Below are positions 11,101-22,738 of a DNA stretch of 64,000 nt, piece by piece; position 1 is the first letter of the stretch, and every line of letters begins with the position of its first letter. A program made the position numbers and the translations under genes. The stretch covers positions 7,851,918-7,915,917 of the forward strand of contig NC_045436.1 of the NCBI RefSeq assembly GCF_002776525.5, read 5' to 3'. This DNA comes from Piliocolobus tephrosceles. Taxonomy: Eukaryota; Chordata; Mammalia; Primates; Cercopithecidae. Under the pieces are notes generated by a model. The model made no database searches. It was not told the DNA's origin and saw nothing but the letters and a program-made list of their open reading frames with translations.

Positions 11101-11729
11101 AGAAATAAATGTAAAAAATTCTATAAAATTTCAGTGGATATATTGACATAAAAGATTGTTTTGTCGTACAAACAGCATCAACATTCAGTCATAGACTCAA
11201 AGAAATTAAGTCTAGAAGATGTGCTGCTTGTAGTGATTTGGTATTATGTAGCTTAATGCTATACACTGTATTGGGGAGAACATTTACGTAATCAGCTTTT
11301 ATCAAGTACCTGCTGTTTCCTTTGCCCTCGAACACCTAGTGTGTAGGCATAAAAGGATGGGAAGGCATCTGTTGTTCATTGCATCATATTGCTTTTTAAA
11401 ATCTAAAAAATAATTACTAGATGATCCATGAACAAATATAGTGTGATGTGGGTGGGGAAACTCTCCCCAGCTGTGCGGAGGCAATGAGCATGTGGATCGG
11501 GAAGAACAGCAGCCGGGCTGAGTCACCACGTCTGCCCCCTGAGTTGTTGGGTGCGGCGGCTGGACCTAGGGAATTCTAATGATTTACCCAAGGTGAGCTA
11601 GATGAGCTGAGGAGGGACTGTGTCTCTAATCATCCCATTTCAGTATGGGACTTTATCCGTGGCAAGAAACATTCTGTGGTCGAGATGTGGGGAATAGACC
11701 CATCTGATTTAGTCCCCACAATACCAGAG
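11101..11729. other. Unique DNA, nothing recognised
   Basis: No repeat or gene assigned. A GC-richer patch at 11460-11575 has no recognisable motif. Confidence 0.4.
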
Positions 11730-11855
11730 AAGGTATTTATTTAATGAATAAAGACATTCAAAATCACAGAGATTAAATAATTTTCACAAAGACACAGGGC
11801 TAAATGATAGCAGAAATGGAATTTAAACTTCTGTCTGACTCACTCCATTGTTTAT
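11730..11855 (-). mobile_element. MIR SINE fragment, antisense
   Basis: The 'AGAGATTAAATAATTTTCAC' then 'GACACAGGGCTAAATGATAG' then 'AATTTAAACTTCTGTCTGAC' order is the reverse complement of MIR. Confidence 0.7.
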
Positions 11856-13880
11856 GGCCTTAATGACAGGAGTGAAGATACATAAGTGGGAATTGATAAG
11901 GTAGGGAAAACAGTCAGCTGAAGGCTTGTTAAAATAGTCGAGAGAAATTCTTCTAGGTGCCAGTAGTACGACAGTAAGAAATGAATTCAGAAACGGAAGG
12001 CAGAAGTCAAGTTGGAAAACCAGTGAAATCAAGATTTCCAGGAGACTCTATGGAGGTAGCCTATAAACGTTACGTTCAAATATTCTAATACCTATAACCA
12101 AATAGTGGGAGTATTAATAAAAACCTCTACACCTCGCTTGCGCTTTTTTTTCCCACAGGTCAAATCTGCAACCACTTTAAGGTTAATGGCTGTGTCTCTG
12201 AGGTATATTTAGTGCGTTCACCTTTTAAGGATCACACACATAACTATGAGAACCTGATTTATCACCTATACTGTGTAACACTATCTTTTACTCCAAACGA
12301 AAAATTAAACTTCCTACAAACTCCATAAAATGCATATTAGAATATCAAGCACAGGGCGAATAAAAATTTTATATAATGACAGGTTTAATTTTGTTTATTC
12401 TGTTAGCATCTATTCTTGAAAACTAGGCCCCGAATTTCTCTATTTATGCTCCTAAATTCAGAACAGTCTAAAATGTCATTTTTATTATTCCTTATATTAG
12501 AGTGCTTAAAATTAAAAACATTCATCAGAAAATTGCCGTCTTTAAAATGTATCGCCCAATATGGAATGTAAATATTAAATTTAAATATTTTAAAATTAAA
12601 TTATTATTCAATTTATAACTGCATGAGCGTAGTGTAGTTGGGCTACGTGCGGGTGGACAGCTCTGTTCTGAGGCAGAAATATGTCCCTTAACACCACTTT
12701 AAAAGCCACAAACCAAAAACCTTCAGCTACCAGACTGAGGACGGAAAGGTTACCGAAAGCCAAAGGGAAACTGCCACTACCGGACATTTCAAATCAGTCC
12801 CTAATTATTGAAAGTCACTTTAAAATATACGGGCACATTGAATTTTCAAAACTGCCTTTATGGAACTAACAACGTAACAATCAACTGATTTTTTTTCAGC
12901 AAAGAAACTGTAAATAAATGCAAAGGAAGAAAGGATGGAATAAGACAGATACAGTGACTTGCACTCCCAGGTATGAAATATACACATACAACCATTTGAT
13001 TTAAAAATAGAACTTGTACAGCTCAGCACTCTTCAAAAATACAGGTTGTCTTAATAAGATGGTAACAAACCCCTATGTGCAAGAAATAGACAATTAAACT
13101 TCCTATATGATGCCAGCTCTAGTTTGTAAATAGGAAATACTTCTTTAAATGTGTAGAGTGTCTCGTGCATTTCAGAACATTTCACTTTCATTGTTTTGTC
13201 TGAATCTTGAAACATGGAGGTACCTTTCTACTCATTCAAGCACTTGGCTTCTTTCAGGGTCTGCTCAGATCTACGATTCCTGCGTTGGCTGCCCCAGATG
13301 GGAGTAATTCTCCCTCCTCTGAGAGCTTGTGGGGTGATGATCCCATAGGGCAATGGCGCTGTCTTGTGTTTGCCTTTCCTTCCTTCCTTATGATGTATCT
13401 CTGAGCTGTCTCGCATGTCGCCCTCTCTCCTTCTTCCCTTCTCTACATCTCATCCTTTCACTGTAATACCCAGCACAGGACTCTGGCCAGGATTTACAGC
13501 CAGGGTGTCTGTGGGCTGACATGTCTCTGTGTCCTGGCCTGCAGACAAGCCTTCTGTGGTCTCTGGTGCTTGTCCATGTTTTTAAACCTAACATTTAAAA
13601 CCTTGGGATATTTCATATAAAAATCTGAATTTCTAGTTTTTTTTGAGGAAGGGGAAGATTTGGTTACTCTGGGCCAGCCTTACTTGATGGCAGTGACTGG
13701 CTAGGGACGTGTGGGAGCTTCCCATTCAGGATATGCCCATATACTCCAACTTGCCAGAGTCTTCCTGGCTCCTTGTCGCACCCTTACTTTGAAGCATCAT
13801 CATGAATTAGTGACTATACCATTTTTTTCATGACAGAGAAATGCTATCTGCACTCTGATTTCTATTAAAAGTGAGTTTAC
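11856..13880. other. Long unique stretch, no gene seen
   Basis: Frames of 60-70 codons on both strands have no known domain. A short GC patch (12625-12670) and a moderately GC-rich area at 13260-13560 are unassigned. Confidence 0.45.
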
Positions 13881-14140
13881 ACGCTGGGCGGAGAGGCAGG
13901 CAAGTCACCTGAGGTCAGGAGTTCGAGACCAGTTTAGACAACATGGTGAAACCCCATCTCTACTAGAAACACAAAAAATCAGCCGGGTATGGTGGCGGGC
14001 GCCTGTAATCCCAGCTACTGGGGAGGCTGAGGCAGGAGAATCGCTTGAACCCATGAGGCGGAGGTTGCAGTGAGCCGAGATTGTGCCACTGCACTGTAGC
14101 CTGGGAGACAGAGCGAGACTCCGTCTCAAAAAATAAAAAA
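13881..14140 (+). mobile_element. Alu (S-type) with a 5' internal deletion
   Basis: It opens ACGCTGGGCGGAGAGGCAGG, which joins the first bases of Alu directly to the 'gaggcaggc' part of the left arm, so about 40 bases are missing. The remainder is normal and ends in an A-rich tail to 14140. No clear target duplication. Confidence 0.9.
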
Positions 14141-14155
14141 ATGAGTGGACAAAAG

Positions 14156-14330
14156 AAAGCAAGAAGAAGCCTAGTACAGTGGTGGCACACGTCTGTAGTC
14201 CCAGCTACTCGGGAGGCAGAAGCAAGAGGATCGCTTGGGCCCAGGAGTTCCAGTCCAGCCTGGGCAAGATGGCAAGACCCATCTCTAAACAAAAACAAAA
14301 ACAAAAACAAGAAACAAGAAAAAGCAAGAA
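14156..14330 (+). mobile_element. Alu monomer (FLAM-like) with target duplication
   Basis: A single arm runs from CTAGTACAGTGGTGGCACAC to a (CAAAAA)n tail at 14289-14308. Identical AAAGCAAGAA repeats at 14156-14165 and 14321-14330 show an independent insertion just downstream of the preceding Alu. Confidence 0.8.
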
Positions 14331-14399
14331 AGGACACTGGGTGATTCCCAAACTGTATCCCTCATTTTCAATATGGCTTGGTCCTGTTGGCATTTGACT

Positions 14400-14550
14400 T
14401 TGTGCTCTGTGTTAAAGAGAGAAACTTAGGAGCACACAGTCTGTGCTTCATCACTTACTTCTTAACTGTGGAGCCCATCCTTCTGGTTTCTCATCTCAGA
14501 AAGAGAATCTGAGGTAGCTTTTTCTTGAGGATTAAATAAGGTAAATAAGG
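14400..14550 (+). mobile_element. MIR SINE fragment
   Basis: 'CATCACTTACTTCTTAACTG', '...TCTCATCTCAGAAAGAGAAT' and 'TTGAGGATTAAATAAGGTAA' follow the MIR order on the sense strand. It abuts the CCNH pseudogene. Confidence 0.65.
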
Positions 14551-14558
14551 AATAACTA

Positions 14559-15290
14559 TCACTCCCGGATAACAATGCTCACATGTGCATTTTTGGCCTA
14601 TAAAGTAGATAAACTGAATGTATCTAGTCCCCAATTTGTTGGAAACCTTTGGGAGAGTTCTCTCAGACAGGAGGAGACACTTGAACAGAGTTTGGAATAT
14701 GAACTACATTTTATACAGCAACTTAAATTTCCATCTGACTATCCACAACCCCTATAGACCACTGGAGTGCTTCCTCACAGACTTACTATACAATGCTGGA
14801 GAATCCAGACATTTTGAGGAAAACAGTTGATGAACTTCTTAACAGAATCACATTGACGGCTGCTTACCATTTATACACACCTTCCCAAATTGCCCTGCCT
14901 GCCATTTTATCTAGTGCCTTCAGGGCTGGAATTACTATGGAAAGTTGTTTATTGGACAGGCTGGTTTTGAGACAGAACAGAACTTGCTTGTCACAGTTAC
15001 TAGATGTAATGAAAAGCAGGAGAAATTGAGTAAAAAAGTATATACCACCCAGATCTGAAGAAACTGCTGTTCTGAAGCCGAAGTTGGAGAAATGTCATCC
15101 TGCTGAGTTTGCACTTAATGTAATTACGAAGAAAAGGAAAGGCTGTGGAAGATAATGATGAAATCTCAAAGAAACACAGACAGGAGGAGGAACAGCAGAC
15201 TGAGGATGACCTGGTAGACTCTCTCTAGCCATTTCAAGTTGACTTGTCAATGCTAACTAATCAAGAGAATTAGGAAGCATACTAGGCTTT
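14559..15290 (+). pseudogene. CCNH: Processed pseudogene of cyclin H, 5'-truncated
   Basis: Cyclin H is the regulatory partner of CDK7 in the CDK-activating kinase of TFIIH, and this is a dead intronless copy. Three consecutive frames match cyclin H in order. 14575-14727 resembles the middle of the protein (MLTCAFLAYKVDKLNVSSPQ...), 14700-14810 continues it after a +1 shift (NPYRPLECFL), and 14793-15029 covers the second cyclin fold (ILSSAFRAGITMES, NRTCLSQLLDVMKS). A stop at 15027-15029 replaces a leucine codon, and the tail runs to a DLVDSL-stop end at 15226-15228 plus 3' UTR. The first third of the protein (about 100 codons) is missing. Breaks are an extra base near 14727, an apparent small deletion near 14780-14793 and premature stops. 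No introns are present, and context is MIR upstream and Alu scrap downstream. Identification rests on recall of the protein and is strong. Confidence 0.9.
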
Positions 15291-15294
15291 TAAG

Positions 15295-15360
15295 GTGAGC
15301 CGTGGTTGTGCCACTGCACTCCAGCCTGGGTGACAGAATGAATGAATAAATAAATAAATA
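15295..15360 (+). mobile_element. Alu 3'-end fragment
   Basis: GGTGAGCCGTGGTTGTGCCA through CTCCAGCCTGGGTGACAGA is the last ~50 bases of Alu, with a (GAAT)/(AAAT)n tail. It sits in or at the end of the cyclin H pseudogene 3' UTR. 15361-15430 may be further 3' UTR of that pseudogene (inferred, not certain). Confidence 0.85.
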
Positions 15361-15629
15361 GTATATCATATGAAAACATCAAAACATATTAAACATTTCT
15401 ATTTGTTATTTAATTTTTTCTTTCATAGTAGTTCATGTAAAAGAAAACATCTTTAAAAGAGCCAGGAAAAAAAAAGCTGAGCTCATTATCTGCCACATAG
15501 TGGGTAGGTATTGTTACTATCCCTATCATGTGTGACATTAGGAAATCCTTTAGAACTGAGCTCTTCTATAGGATCACCTCAGCAGCTCAAGTTAGATTTG
15601 CCCAGCAGCTGGAATTCATGAATCAAGAC

Positions 15630-15869
15630 TGTGAGTCATGGTCTAATACATATTTATTAGATGCCTACTATGTGTCTGGCACTGTTGCAGACACTTGGTA
15701 TCTATATTGTAAACAAAGCAAATCTAGTCCCTGATCTGATGAAGGCTTACCACCAGTAAGTGAAGTAGATAACAAATACATACTGAAATATGCATAATTA
15801 TGCCAGGAACAATATGTGCTGTAAAAAATAAGCCAAGGCAGAAGAATAGAGAAAACACAGGAGCATGTA
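15630..15869 (-). mobile_element. L2 LINE, antisense, part 1 (upstream of the LTR)
   Basis: 'TTTATTAGATGCCTACTATG' then 'TGTCTGGCACTGTTGCAGAC' is the reverse complement of the L2 tail. The copy continues beyond the inserted LTR. Confidence 0.8.
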
Positions 15870-16244
15870 CTATCTGTATTAGTCCATTTTCATGCTGCTG
15901 ATAAAGCATACCTGAGACTGGGCAATTTACAAAAGAAAGAGATGTATTGGACTTACAGTTCCATGTGGCTGGGGAGACCTCACAATCACGGCAGAAGGCA
16001 AGGGAAGAGCAAGTCACATCTTACATGGATGGTGGCAGGCAAAGAGAGCTTGTGCAGGGAAACTCCCATTTTTAAAACTATCAGAGTTCATGGGACCCAT
16101 TCACTGTCACGAGAACAGCATGGGAAAAGACCCACCCCCTCCATGATTCAGTCATCTCCCACGTGGTCCCTCCCATGCCGTGGGAATACGGGATCTACAA
16201 GATGAGATTTGGGTGGGGACACAGAGCCAAACCATATCACTATC
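15870..16244 (-). mobile_element. THE1/MST-family solo LTR, antisense, with 5-bp target duplication
   Basis: The body 15875-16239 runs TGTATTAGTCCATTTTCATG...AACCATATCA, the reverse complement of a THE1/MST LTR (ERVL-MaLR). Perfect 5-bp repeats CTATC at 15870-15874 and 16240-16244 flank it. It interrupts an older antisense L2. No internal sequence remains. Confidence 0.93.
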
Positions 16245-16487
16245 TTATATAGCCTGGAACAAAGAGATGGTTCTCCAGCAGGGACCTGGATGCAGTGAAG
16301 GAGAGAATCATGGAGCGTTTGAGGGAGGGACATGGCTGGCAACCAGGACAGAGTGTTGTGAACAGTGACAAAGAGGCCAGTGAGTGAGTGACACAGACTT
16401 GAGAGTCTTCCAGGGGTCACATCCCTTTAGGCCTTGTAGGCCATACATAAACACTTTAATTGTGATCAGAAAATCTTGGAATCGGTT
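16245..16487 (-). mobile_element. L2 LINE, antisense, part 2
   Basis: The L2 resumes after the LTR: 'GGGACCTGGATGCAGTGAAG', then 'CCTTTAGGCCTTGTAGGCCA' at about 16424, characteristic of L2 reverse complement. Confidence 0.65.
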
Positions 16488-16660
16488 TTTGGATTTTTGT
16501 ATTTTTAATTAACATGGGCACATACTAGTTTTATATAATTATGGGGTACATGTGATGTTTTGATATAGGCATACAATGGATAATGATCAAATCAGAGTGA
16601 TTAGGGCATCTATCGCCTCAAGTGTTTATCCTTAGAATATTTTAATCATGTAAATTACAT
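16488..16660 (-). mobile_element. L1 3' UTR fragment (L1MA/L1PB-like), antisense, inserted in L2
   Basis: 'TATAATTATGGGGTACATGT' and 'TGATATAGGCATACAATGGA' are reverse complement of old L1 3' UTR sequence. The T-rich left edge (TTTTTGTATTTTTAATT) is the element's 3' tail. Confidence 0.75.
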
Positions 16661-17230
16661 GATCCACTTAGTTCTAAAAGGCTGCTAGGTGGGTCATAGG
16701 CTCTGGGGAAGAAAGAGAAGAAGCAGGAGACAGTCAGGAGGGTGTTAGATCCTCCGTAGATCATGTGAGGAATGATAGTGGATTGCATCCAAAGGTGGTG
16801 GCGATGGAGGATGTGAAACAGTCAGATCATGGGGATGCTCTGGGACTGCAGGCTTCGGAAGAGATCTTGATACTTAAGAATATTAACAGTTTTTGCAGTA
16901 AATATGGAAGTGGATATCAAGAGCTCAGTTTTCAATTTGAGTTTCAGATGCCCAAAGAACATCCAAGAGGAGATGTTGAAGGGACAGTTATATACATATC
17001 TGGAGTTCAGGGGAGAGGCTGGTGCTAGAGATATAAATGGAAATCATTGTTTTATAGAGACAACATCTAAAACCATGAAACTCAACAAGGACTTGAGTGT
17101 AGAATGAAAAAGAAGAGGCAGGAGGATTGAGCCCTGGGTAACACACTCAGTGGTCAGGCCCAGAATGAGGATGTATCGGTCAGAAGAGAAGGTATAGCCA
17201 GCACAGTAGGGGTAGAATCAGGAGGGGCCC
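16661..17230 (-). mobile_element. L2 LINE, antisense, part 3
   Basis: 'CAGGAGACAGTCAGGAGGGT' (near 16722), 'CTGGAGTTCAGGGGAGAGGC' (near 17000) and 'GAGCCCTGGGTAACACACTC' (near 17129) follow the L2 reverse-complement order. With parts 1 and 2 this makes one unusually long L2 copy (about 1 kb of L2 after removing insertions). Confidence 0.7.
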
Positions 17231-17354
17231 TCTGCAGGGCCCCAGGTTGCATTCAAATCTTGACTTGCACGGAAGGAAGCTTGCTCCCCAAGGTGATGTA
17301 TTTTTAGACCAAAGGTGTTTTAGGTATGGAAGAACCTAGCAGCAATATTTTGCA

Positions 17355-17430
17355 AGTCCTGCACTTTACAGAAGTTGAGACTGAGACACAGGGAGGTTAA
17401 TTACCCAAAGTCACACAGTAATTGGTTTGA
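17355..17430 (-). mobile_element. MIR SINE fragment, antisense
   Basis: 'ACAGAAGTTGAGACTGAGAC' and 'GGTTAATTACCCAAAGTCAC' match the MIR reverse complement. Confidence 0.75.
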
Positions 17431-17594
17431 GTTGATTAGGGATGATGTGTTCTGTTGGAGAGATGACAGGCTGGACCAGAGGTGAGTATCGCCTAATGAA
17501 GTTGGAATTGTTACCAGTCATTCCTATCTCTAGGCAAGGAAAGGAGGGGACAGGAACAGTCACAGGCATCAGCTGTTGAACTTGTTTCTTAGAA

Positions 17595-17865
17595 ATGCAG
17601 ACTTTTACAGAGCACCTTTTGTATGCATAATACAATTCTAGACACTGTTTAACTGCAGTGAGAAGGTAAATGTTCTTTCCTCCAAGGTTGTTTTTTTCTT
17701 CAAATTGGTGGAAGAGTTGAACAATCTATAGCAAATATATAAACACACATAAAAACTAATTCAGAAATTGAGTTTTGTTTTTTGGGTTTTTTTTGAATCA
17801 GAAAGTAAGTAGATCCTAAAGCAATATAGATGCTTCCTTGAGAGAGTGTGGTGAATAGGATCCAT
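17595..17865 (-). mobile_element. L2 LINE fragment, antisense
   Basis: 'AGAGCACCTTTTGTATGCAT' and 'ATTCTAGACACTGTTTAACT' are a diverged reverse complement of the L2 3' end, followed by 'AAGGTAAATGTTCTTTCCTC'. Confidence 0.55.
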
Positions 17866-18261
17866 AGTACTAGGTGGGGCATCCAATGACTATTTGCTGA
17901 CGAAATTAAGGCCTTCTGTTTTCCTCAGTAGGAAACCACTCATGGGATAAAGCAACCAAACTGTGAAAGAATAGAGGCGTTTTTTCCCAAACTTAAAATT
18001 AAAAAGTTACATTCATACAGGTGATGCTGAAATCAATACCGATTGTAAAACACAATGTTCTTAAATATTCTACAACGAATGCTACTTTCAGTTAATCTTC
18101 ACCTCATCACTCAGTATCATGTGAAAAAAACTTCCGCTTCTCCAAGAGCACATGCTTTGGATATCTAAATGTGTGTGTTTGGATACCATTGATGGTCCTT
18201 GGTCTCAGAAACCAAGGCACCAATGGGAACTGAGTGTTTATGACTACATTTGGGGATCATG
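17866..18261. other. Unique DNA, nothing recognised
   Basis: No repeat family or gene identified between the L2 and the inverted L1. Confidence 0.4.
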
Positions 18262-19006
18262 TTCTGCTCTTTTTGAAATTTTATTTTACTTTAAGTTCTG
18301 GGATCCATGTGGGGAATGTGCAGGTTTGTTACACAGGTATGCATGTGCCATAGTGGTTTGCTGCACCTATCAACCCATCATCTAGGTTTTAAGCCCCACA
18401 TGCAATAGGTATTTGTCCTAATGCTCCCCCTCCCCTTGTCCCCCAACCCCTAACAGGCCCTGGTGTGTAACGTTCTCCTCCCTGTGTTCTCATTGTTCAA
18501 CTTCCACTTACGAGTGAGAACATGTGGTGTCTGGTTTTCTGTTCCTGTGTTAGTTTACTGAGTATGATGGCTTCCAGCTTCATCCATGTCCCTGCAAAGG
18601 ACATGAATTCATTCTTTTTTATGGCTGCATAGTATTCCATGGTGTATATGAGTCACATTTTCTTTATCCAGTCTATCATTGATGGGCATTTAGGTTGGTT
18701 CCAAGTCTTTGTTATTGTGAATAGTGCCGCAATAAACATACGTGTGCATGTGTCTTTATAGTAGAATGATTTATAATACTTTGGGGCAAAGACTTCGTGA
18801 CTAAAACACCAAAAGCAATTGCAACAAAAGCCAAAATTGACAAATGGGATCTAATTAAACTAAAGAGCTTCTGCACAGCAAAAGAAACTACCATCAGAGT
18901 GAACAGGCAACCTATAGAACGGGAGAACATTTTTGCAATCTACCTATCTGACAAAGGTCTGATATCCAGAATCTACAAGGAACTTAAACAAATTTTCTGC
19001 TCTTTT
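18262..19006 (-). mobile_element. Short L1PA-type insertion with 5' inversion (twin priming)
   Basis: 18274-18783 is the antisense L1 3' end (T-rich tail at left, then 'GGTTTGTTACACAGGTATGC'). From about 18784 the strand flips and 18790-18994 reads sense L1 ORF2 C-terminal sequence (ACACCAAAAGCAATTGCAAC). Perfect 12-bp direct repeats TTCTGCTCTTTT at 18262-18273 and 18995-19006 bound the whole unit, proving a single inverted insertion. The junction shows a few bases of G-rich microhomology (GGGGCAAAG). Confidence 0.95.
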
Positions 19007-19066
19007 AATAGGGTTTTTTGGCTCTTTTAAGATATAAAAAATATCTATCTCCAAATTTTATAGAAG

Positions 19067-19085
19067 TGTGTGTGTGTGTGTGTAT
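19067..19085. repeat. Short (TG)n microsatellite
   Basis: About eight TG units, followed by TATGCGCGC. Confidence 0.85.
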
Positions 19086-20435
19086 GCGCGCTCACATGCA
19101 CATGCATTTACCTCTTTATCGAGAACATATGGACTTCCAGATTTTTATGCAAAGCCATACGTTTCTGTCTGGCATCATATGGCTCTAATTTGATTACACT
19201 ATCCAGTCCTGTAATGTGCTTCTTTGTTACATATTATCTAAGTCATAGGAATGAAAATTCCCATTACAGAAGAGGGGGAAAATAACTTGCTAAATAATCT
19301 TTTTGCAGTTTTTTTGGGGGAATGAAGGATGTGAAAACTTGATAAAAACATAAAAATTTACTTTATAATAATAATTTGAAGACTCTGATATACCCGGTAT
19401 TTTTGCTGGTATTTTATATTTTAATTCATAACTTTACACTAAACAAGATCCAAAAGTGGGAAAACATCGCGGTGAAATTCTGTGATTTTAAATATAGCGG
19501 GCAGCTGGAAAGAAAGTGGCAATGTGTGTGCTGATGTGAGGGGTGTGTTAGGGGCTTTCAGCTGTGAGTATTTTCAGTAAATATCTGCAAATATTATAGA
19601 GCACATGCCATGGAAGAAAGATCATAAAGCTCATAGACTCTCATGACATATTGGGTAATTTCCATTGGAAATCTCTGAAATAATTCTTGTAGGCAGGATC
19701 AGAGGCCCATCTAAATAACTGTTTTGGCCAACACTGATGCCTTTTCCTTTCATTTGGGAGATCAAATATTGAATTTAGCCTCAAAGGTGGATCCCATTCT
19801 GGGTAGCCCCAGGGGACAGGCTAGAGGCTTGGTTTTGGTTGGGTTTTTCCCTTGTGGCAGAGGAATTGTAAAATTTATTTCAAGATCCTTACTAGGGTGG
19901 CATGAATAGTGGATATGGTCACTCCATGAGTGACCTCACCAGGTAACTGGACATGTGACTCCATCCAGTAGCTTTGATTCCTCATGACAGACAGGTTCAT
20001 ATATTTTTTTTTGGTACAGAGGTAGAATACATGTGGGACCCCTCGCACCATTAGAAGTTTCTTAGTTACAGAAGGGCTATGATTTTGGGGAGGAAGCTTA
20101 GTGTCAAATTCTTCCTGTCCCTTGATCATTGAGAAGGTTTGCTTCAAGTCAGCATCATTGGTTTCCTCTCTGTGCCTCAAAATTGAGCTCCCATCTGAAA
20201 GAAAATTAAAAATATGAAAGTCTACGTGCCTTGGAGAAAATAATGGAAATGGGAGTGTGTGCACACGTGGGCAGGTGCACAAAAACTCAGGCAGAAATAG
20301 ATGCCTCTCAGGGAGCTGATTTGCCACTTGAGAGAGAATAAAGAAACTAGCACTATCCAGATGTTATAATTCTGTTCTCAATGATACTACTGGCAGCTCT
20401 GGTGCTCCAGGGGAAAGGAAGGGAGCAGGTCTCTC
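19086..20435. other. Unique DNA, no gene seen
   Basis: Contains a 150-codon antisense frame (19875-20327), the longest in non-repeat DNA of this section. It has no recognisable domain, signal or codon pattern, so it is not called as a gene. Confidence 0.5.
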
Positions 20436-20439
20436 CTGT

Positions 20440-20545
20440 GGTGAAATCACGGAGGAGAAGGACAGAAGCCTATTCTTTGTTGTACTTCACACTGAGTGCT
20501 TTACACAGAGCAGAGGCCCAATTAATGCTTGTGGAATTGAATTTA
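20440..20545 (+). mobile_element. L2 LINE 3'-end fragment
   Basis: 'AGAGCAGAGGCCCAATTAAT' followed by GCTTGTGGAATTGAAT matches the last bases of L2. Confidence 0.6.
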
Positions 20546-21354
20546 TTGAATTGCACTGAAGGAAAAAGAGGACTCAAGGGGCTTGGAGACTTCAAGAGTA
20601 TATTGCAAGAGGGTCAGTTTCAAGTCGAGACTGAAATTCTAAATCTCTGGATTTGTCTGTTGTGAACTGGAGATATATATAGGCATATCTTAAACGGGAA
20701 ACAAACAACAAATACACGTATTGGAACTGCTGAATGTTTGTTATTGGACTATATTTATATATGATAGGTGAAAGAATATACTGATTTTCAACTAATAATA
20801 TTTTAATACATCTTGAGCCAAAATTTATTTACTTTCCCTTAAGTTTTTGTGAAATTTTGAATGATGATAACCAGGTAAAGTGATGAAAAATGGCATATTT
20901 TTAGTTAATTAAAACTCTTAATGGAAAAAGTTTTTCCACTAAATTTGAAGAGTAAGTTAAGCTATTTTTGAATCTAAATTAATCTAAGAAGCCAAAATAT
21001 TTTTGGCATTGGCAATCAGGATGCCTTTAAAATGTTCTCATAAATCAATGAAGATTTAAGATCCTCCTCAAATTTTGAAGATAAACTCATACTTGGGCTG
21101 TGATGAAGTGTGAAAAATTTCAGCATGGAAGTTGTTATTTTCATGAATTTATGAGTGTGTGAGAACATCTCTCTGCTAAATTAATTACAGCAATAAATAC
21201 TACAACCAATATAAAATGAAAGGTTAAAAAATTTGTCCTAAAATTTTTAAAAATCAAGAAAAAAGGTCAGTGGGAAAAAATTAGGTTTACTTCAAGAATA
21301 AAATATTCAGTGTAGTTGATAAAAATACTGTTAGGATCCTATACAAAAAACATA
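20546..21354. other. Unique AT-rich DNA
   Basis: No element or gene recognised. Confidence 0.45.
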
Positions 21355-21676
21355 GCCTGTAATCCCACCACTTTGGGAGGCTGAGGCGGGAGGATCACGA
21401 GGTCAAGAGATCGAGACCATCCTGGCAAACATGGTGAAACCCTGTCTCTACTAAAAATACAAAAATTAGCTGGGTGTGGTGGTGCACGCCTGTAGTCCCA
21501 GCTACTCAGGAGGCTGAGGCAGGAGGCTTGAACCTGGGAGGTGGAGGTTGCAGTGAGCTGAGATCGCGCCACTGCGCTCCAGCCTGGTGACAGAGTGAGA
21601 CTCTGTCTCAAGAAAAATCAAAAGCCAAAAACAAAACAAAACAAAACAACAAAAACAAACAAACAAACAAAAAAAA
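21355..21676 (+). mobile_element. AluY-like, 5'-truncated
   Basis: It starts at GCCTGTAATCCCACCACTTT, lacking about 20 bases of Alu. The 'GAGGTCAAGAGATCGAGACC' diagnostic favours AluY. It has a short deletion before GGCTTGAACC and a long (CAAAA)/(CAAA)n tail. No certain target duplication. Confidence 0.92.
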
Positions 21677-22738
21677 CCCACACAAAGAATTGGGTAAAAT
21701 TGGTTTAAAAATTGTTGTTGGTTTTCTTTCACATTTTTGTAAATACTGTATCAAGTATTTTTCTTTCTATGTTTCTCTAAATCTTGCAGTTTTAAAATAT
21801 TCCTTAATTTTTAAATTTATAAGCAAATAAAAACAAAATTAAATGATTTTACCTAAGTCTTAAGGATAAAAAGACAATATATGCCTCAAGATTTTTTACT
21901 TTTAACTTCTGAGATAACATGTGGACCTAGAACTAGTCTTCTAATGAATCTAGTACTTTCAGTTCAAGATATTCAAAAACTGTTAAGAGATGCAGAGAGA
22001 CAGTATTAAAAGTGACATAAAAAATCACATGATTTTTACTTATTTTCTCTGGAAAAAAAATTAGCCCAAATTATTGGTATTATTTTTAGATTAAATATTT
22101 GAAAATATTCAGTATAAGTATTTTAGAATGTAGAAAATGAAAATCTCTATTACAATGAATAATATGGTAATGTAAAATTGTTGTTTTTATTACAAATTGT
22201 TAAATAATAAAAGTTAAATAATACATTAAAGACTACCTTGTAATTTAGCAACTGCTTCATCATTTCAGCAGAATGTTCTTTTTTAGAATCAGTAAACAAT
22301 AAAATTAAAGATGTAATTGCAATATCTTCAAAACACCGCTTACATTCAAAAATAGTGAATGAAATGCATTTAATGATAAAAATTTTGAAATATTATTACA
22401 AGCAGAAAGTTTGGGGCCTTGGAATCACATACACATGACAGATGAAAAATATTAGAGGAGGTATTTACCACAAAGAATATTTTCCCAACAGAAATTTAGC
22501 AAGGGGTCTGGTCTAAAGAGTAATCGGTTATATGAAAACCTTCAAACATCTTAATTCAGAAAGATGAATGCCAGGAAGCTTAATGAGTTGGGGAAGTTCA
22601 AGTTTGCTGATTAGAACATAGAGCAACATACATTTCAGTGGGACCAGAGAATAATTTACGGATCATGAAAATGTGAATAAGCAAAGTTGATGGGTCTTAG
22701 ACCACCTTCACTTTCCTTTCCTTTATGTTAATAACCAG
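21677..22738. other. Unique AT-rich DNA
   Basis: No element or gene recognised; very few frames. Confidence 0.45.

Noticed and set aside
13905..14344. Several overlapping frames of 60-124 codons
   Set aside because: All fall on the two Alu elements and give the familiar Alu-derived peptides.
19875..20327. 150-codon antisense open frame in unique DNA
   Set aside because: No recognised domain, no splice or promoter context, and no repeat of the frame elsewhere. Length is within chance expectation for 64 kb.
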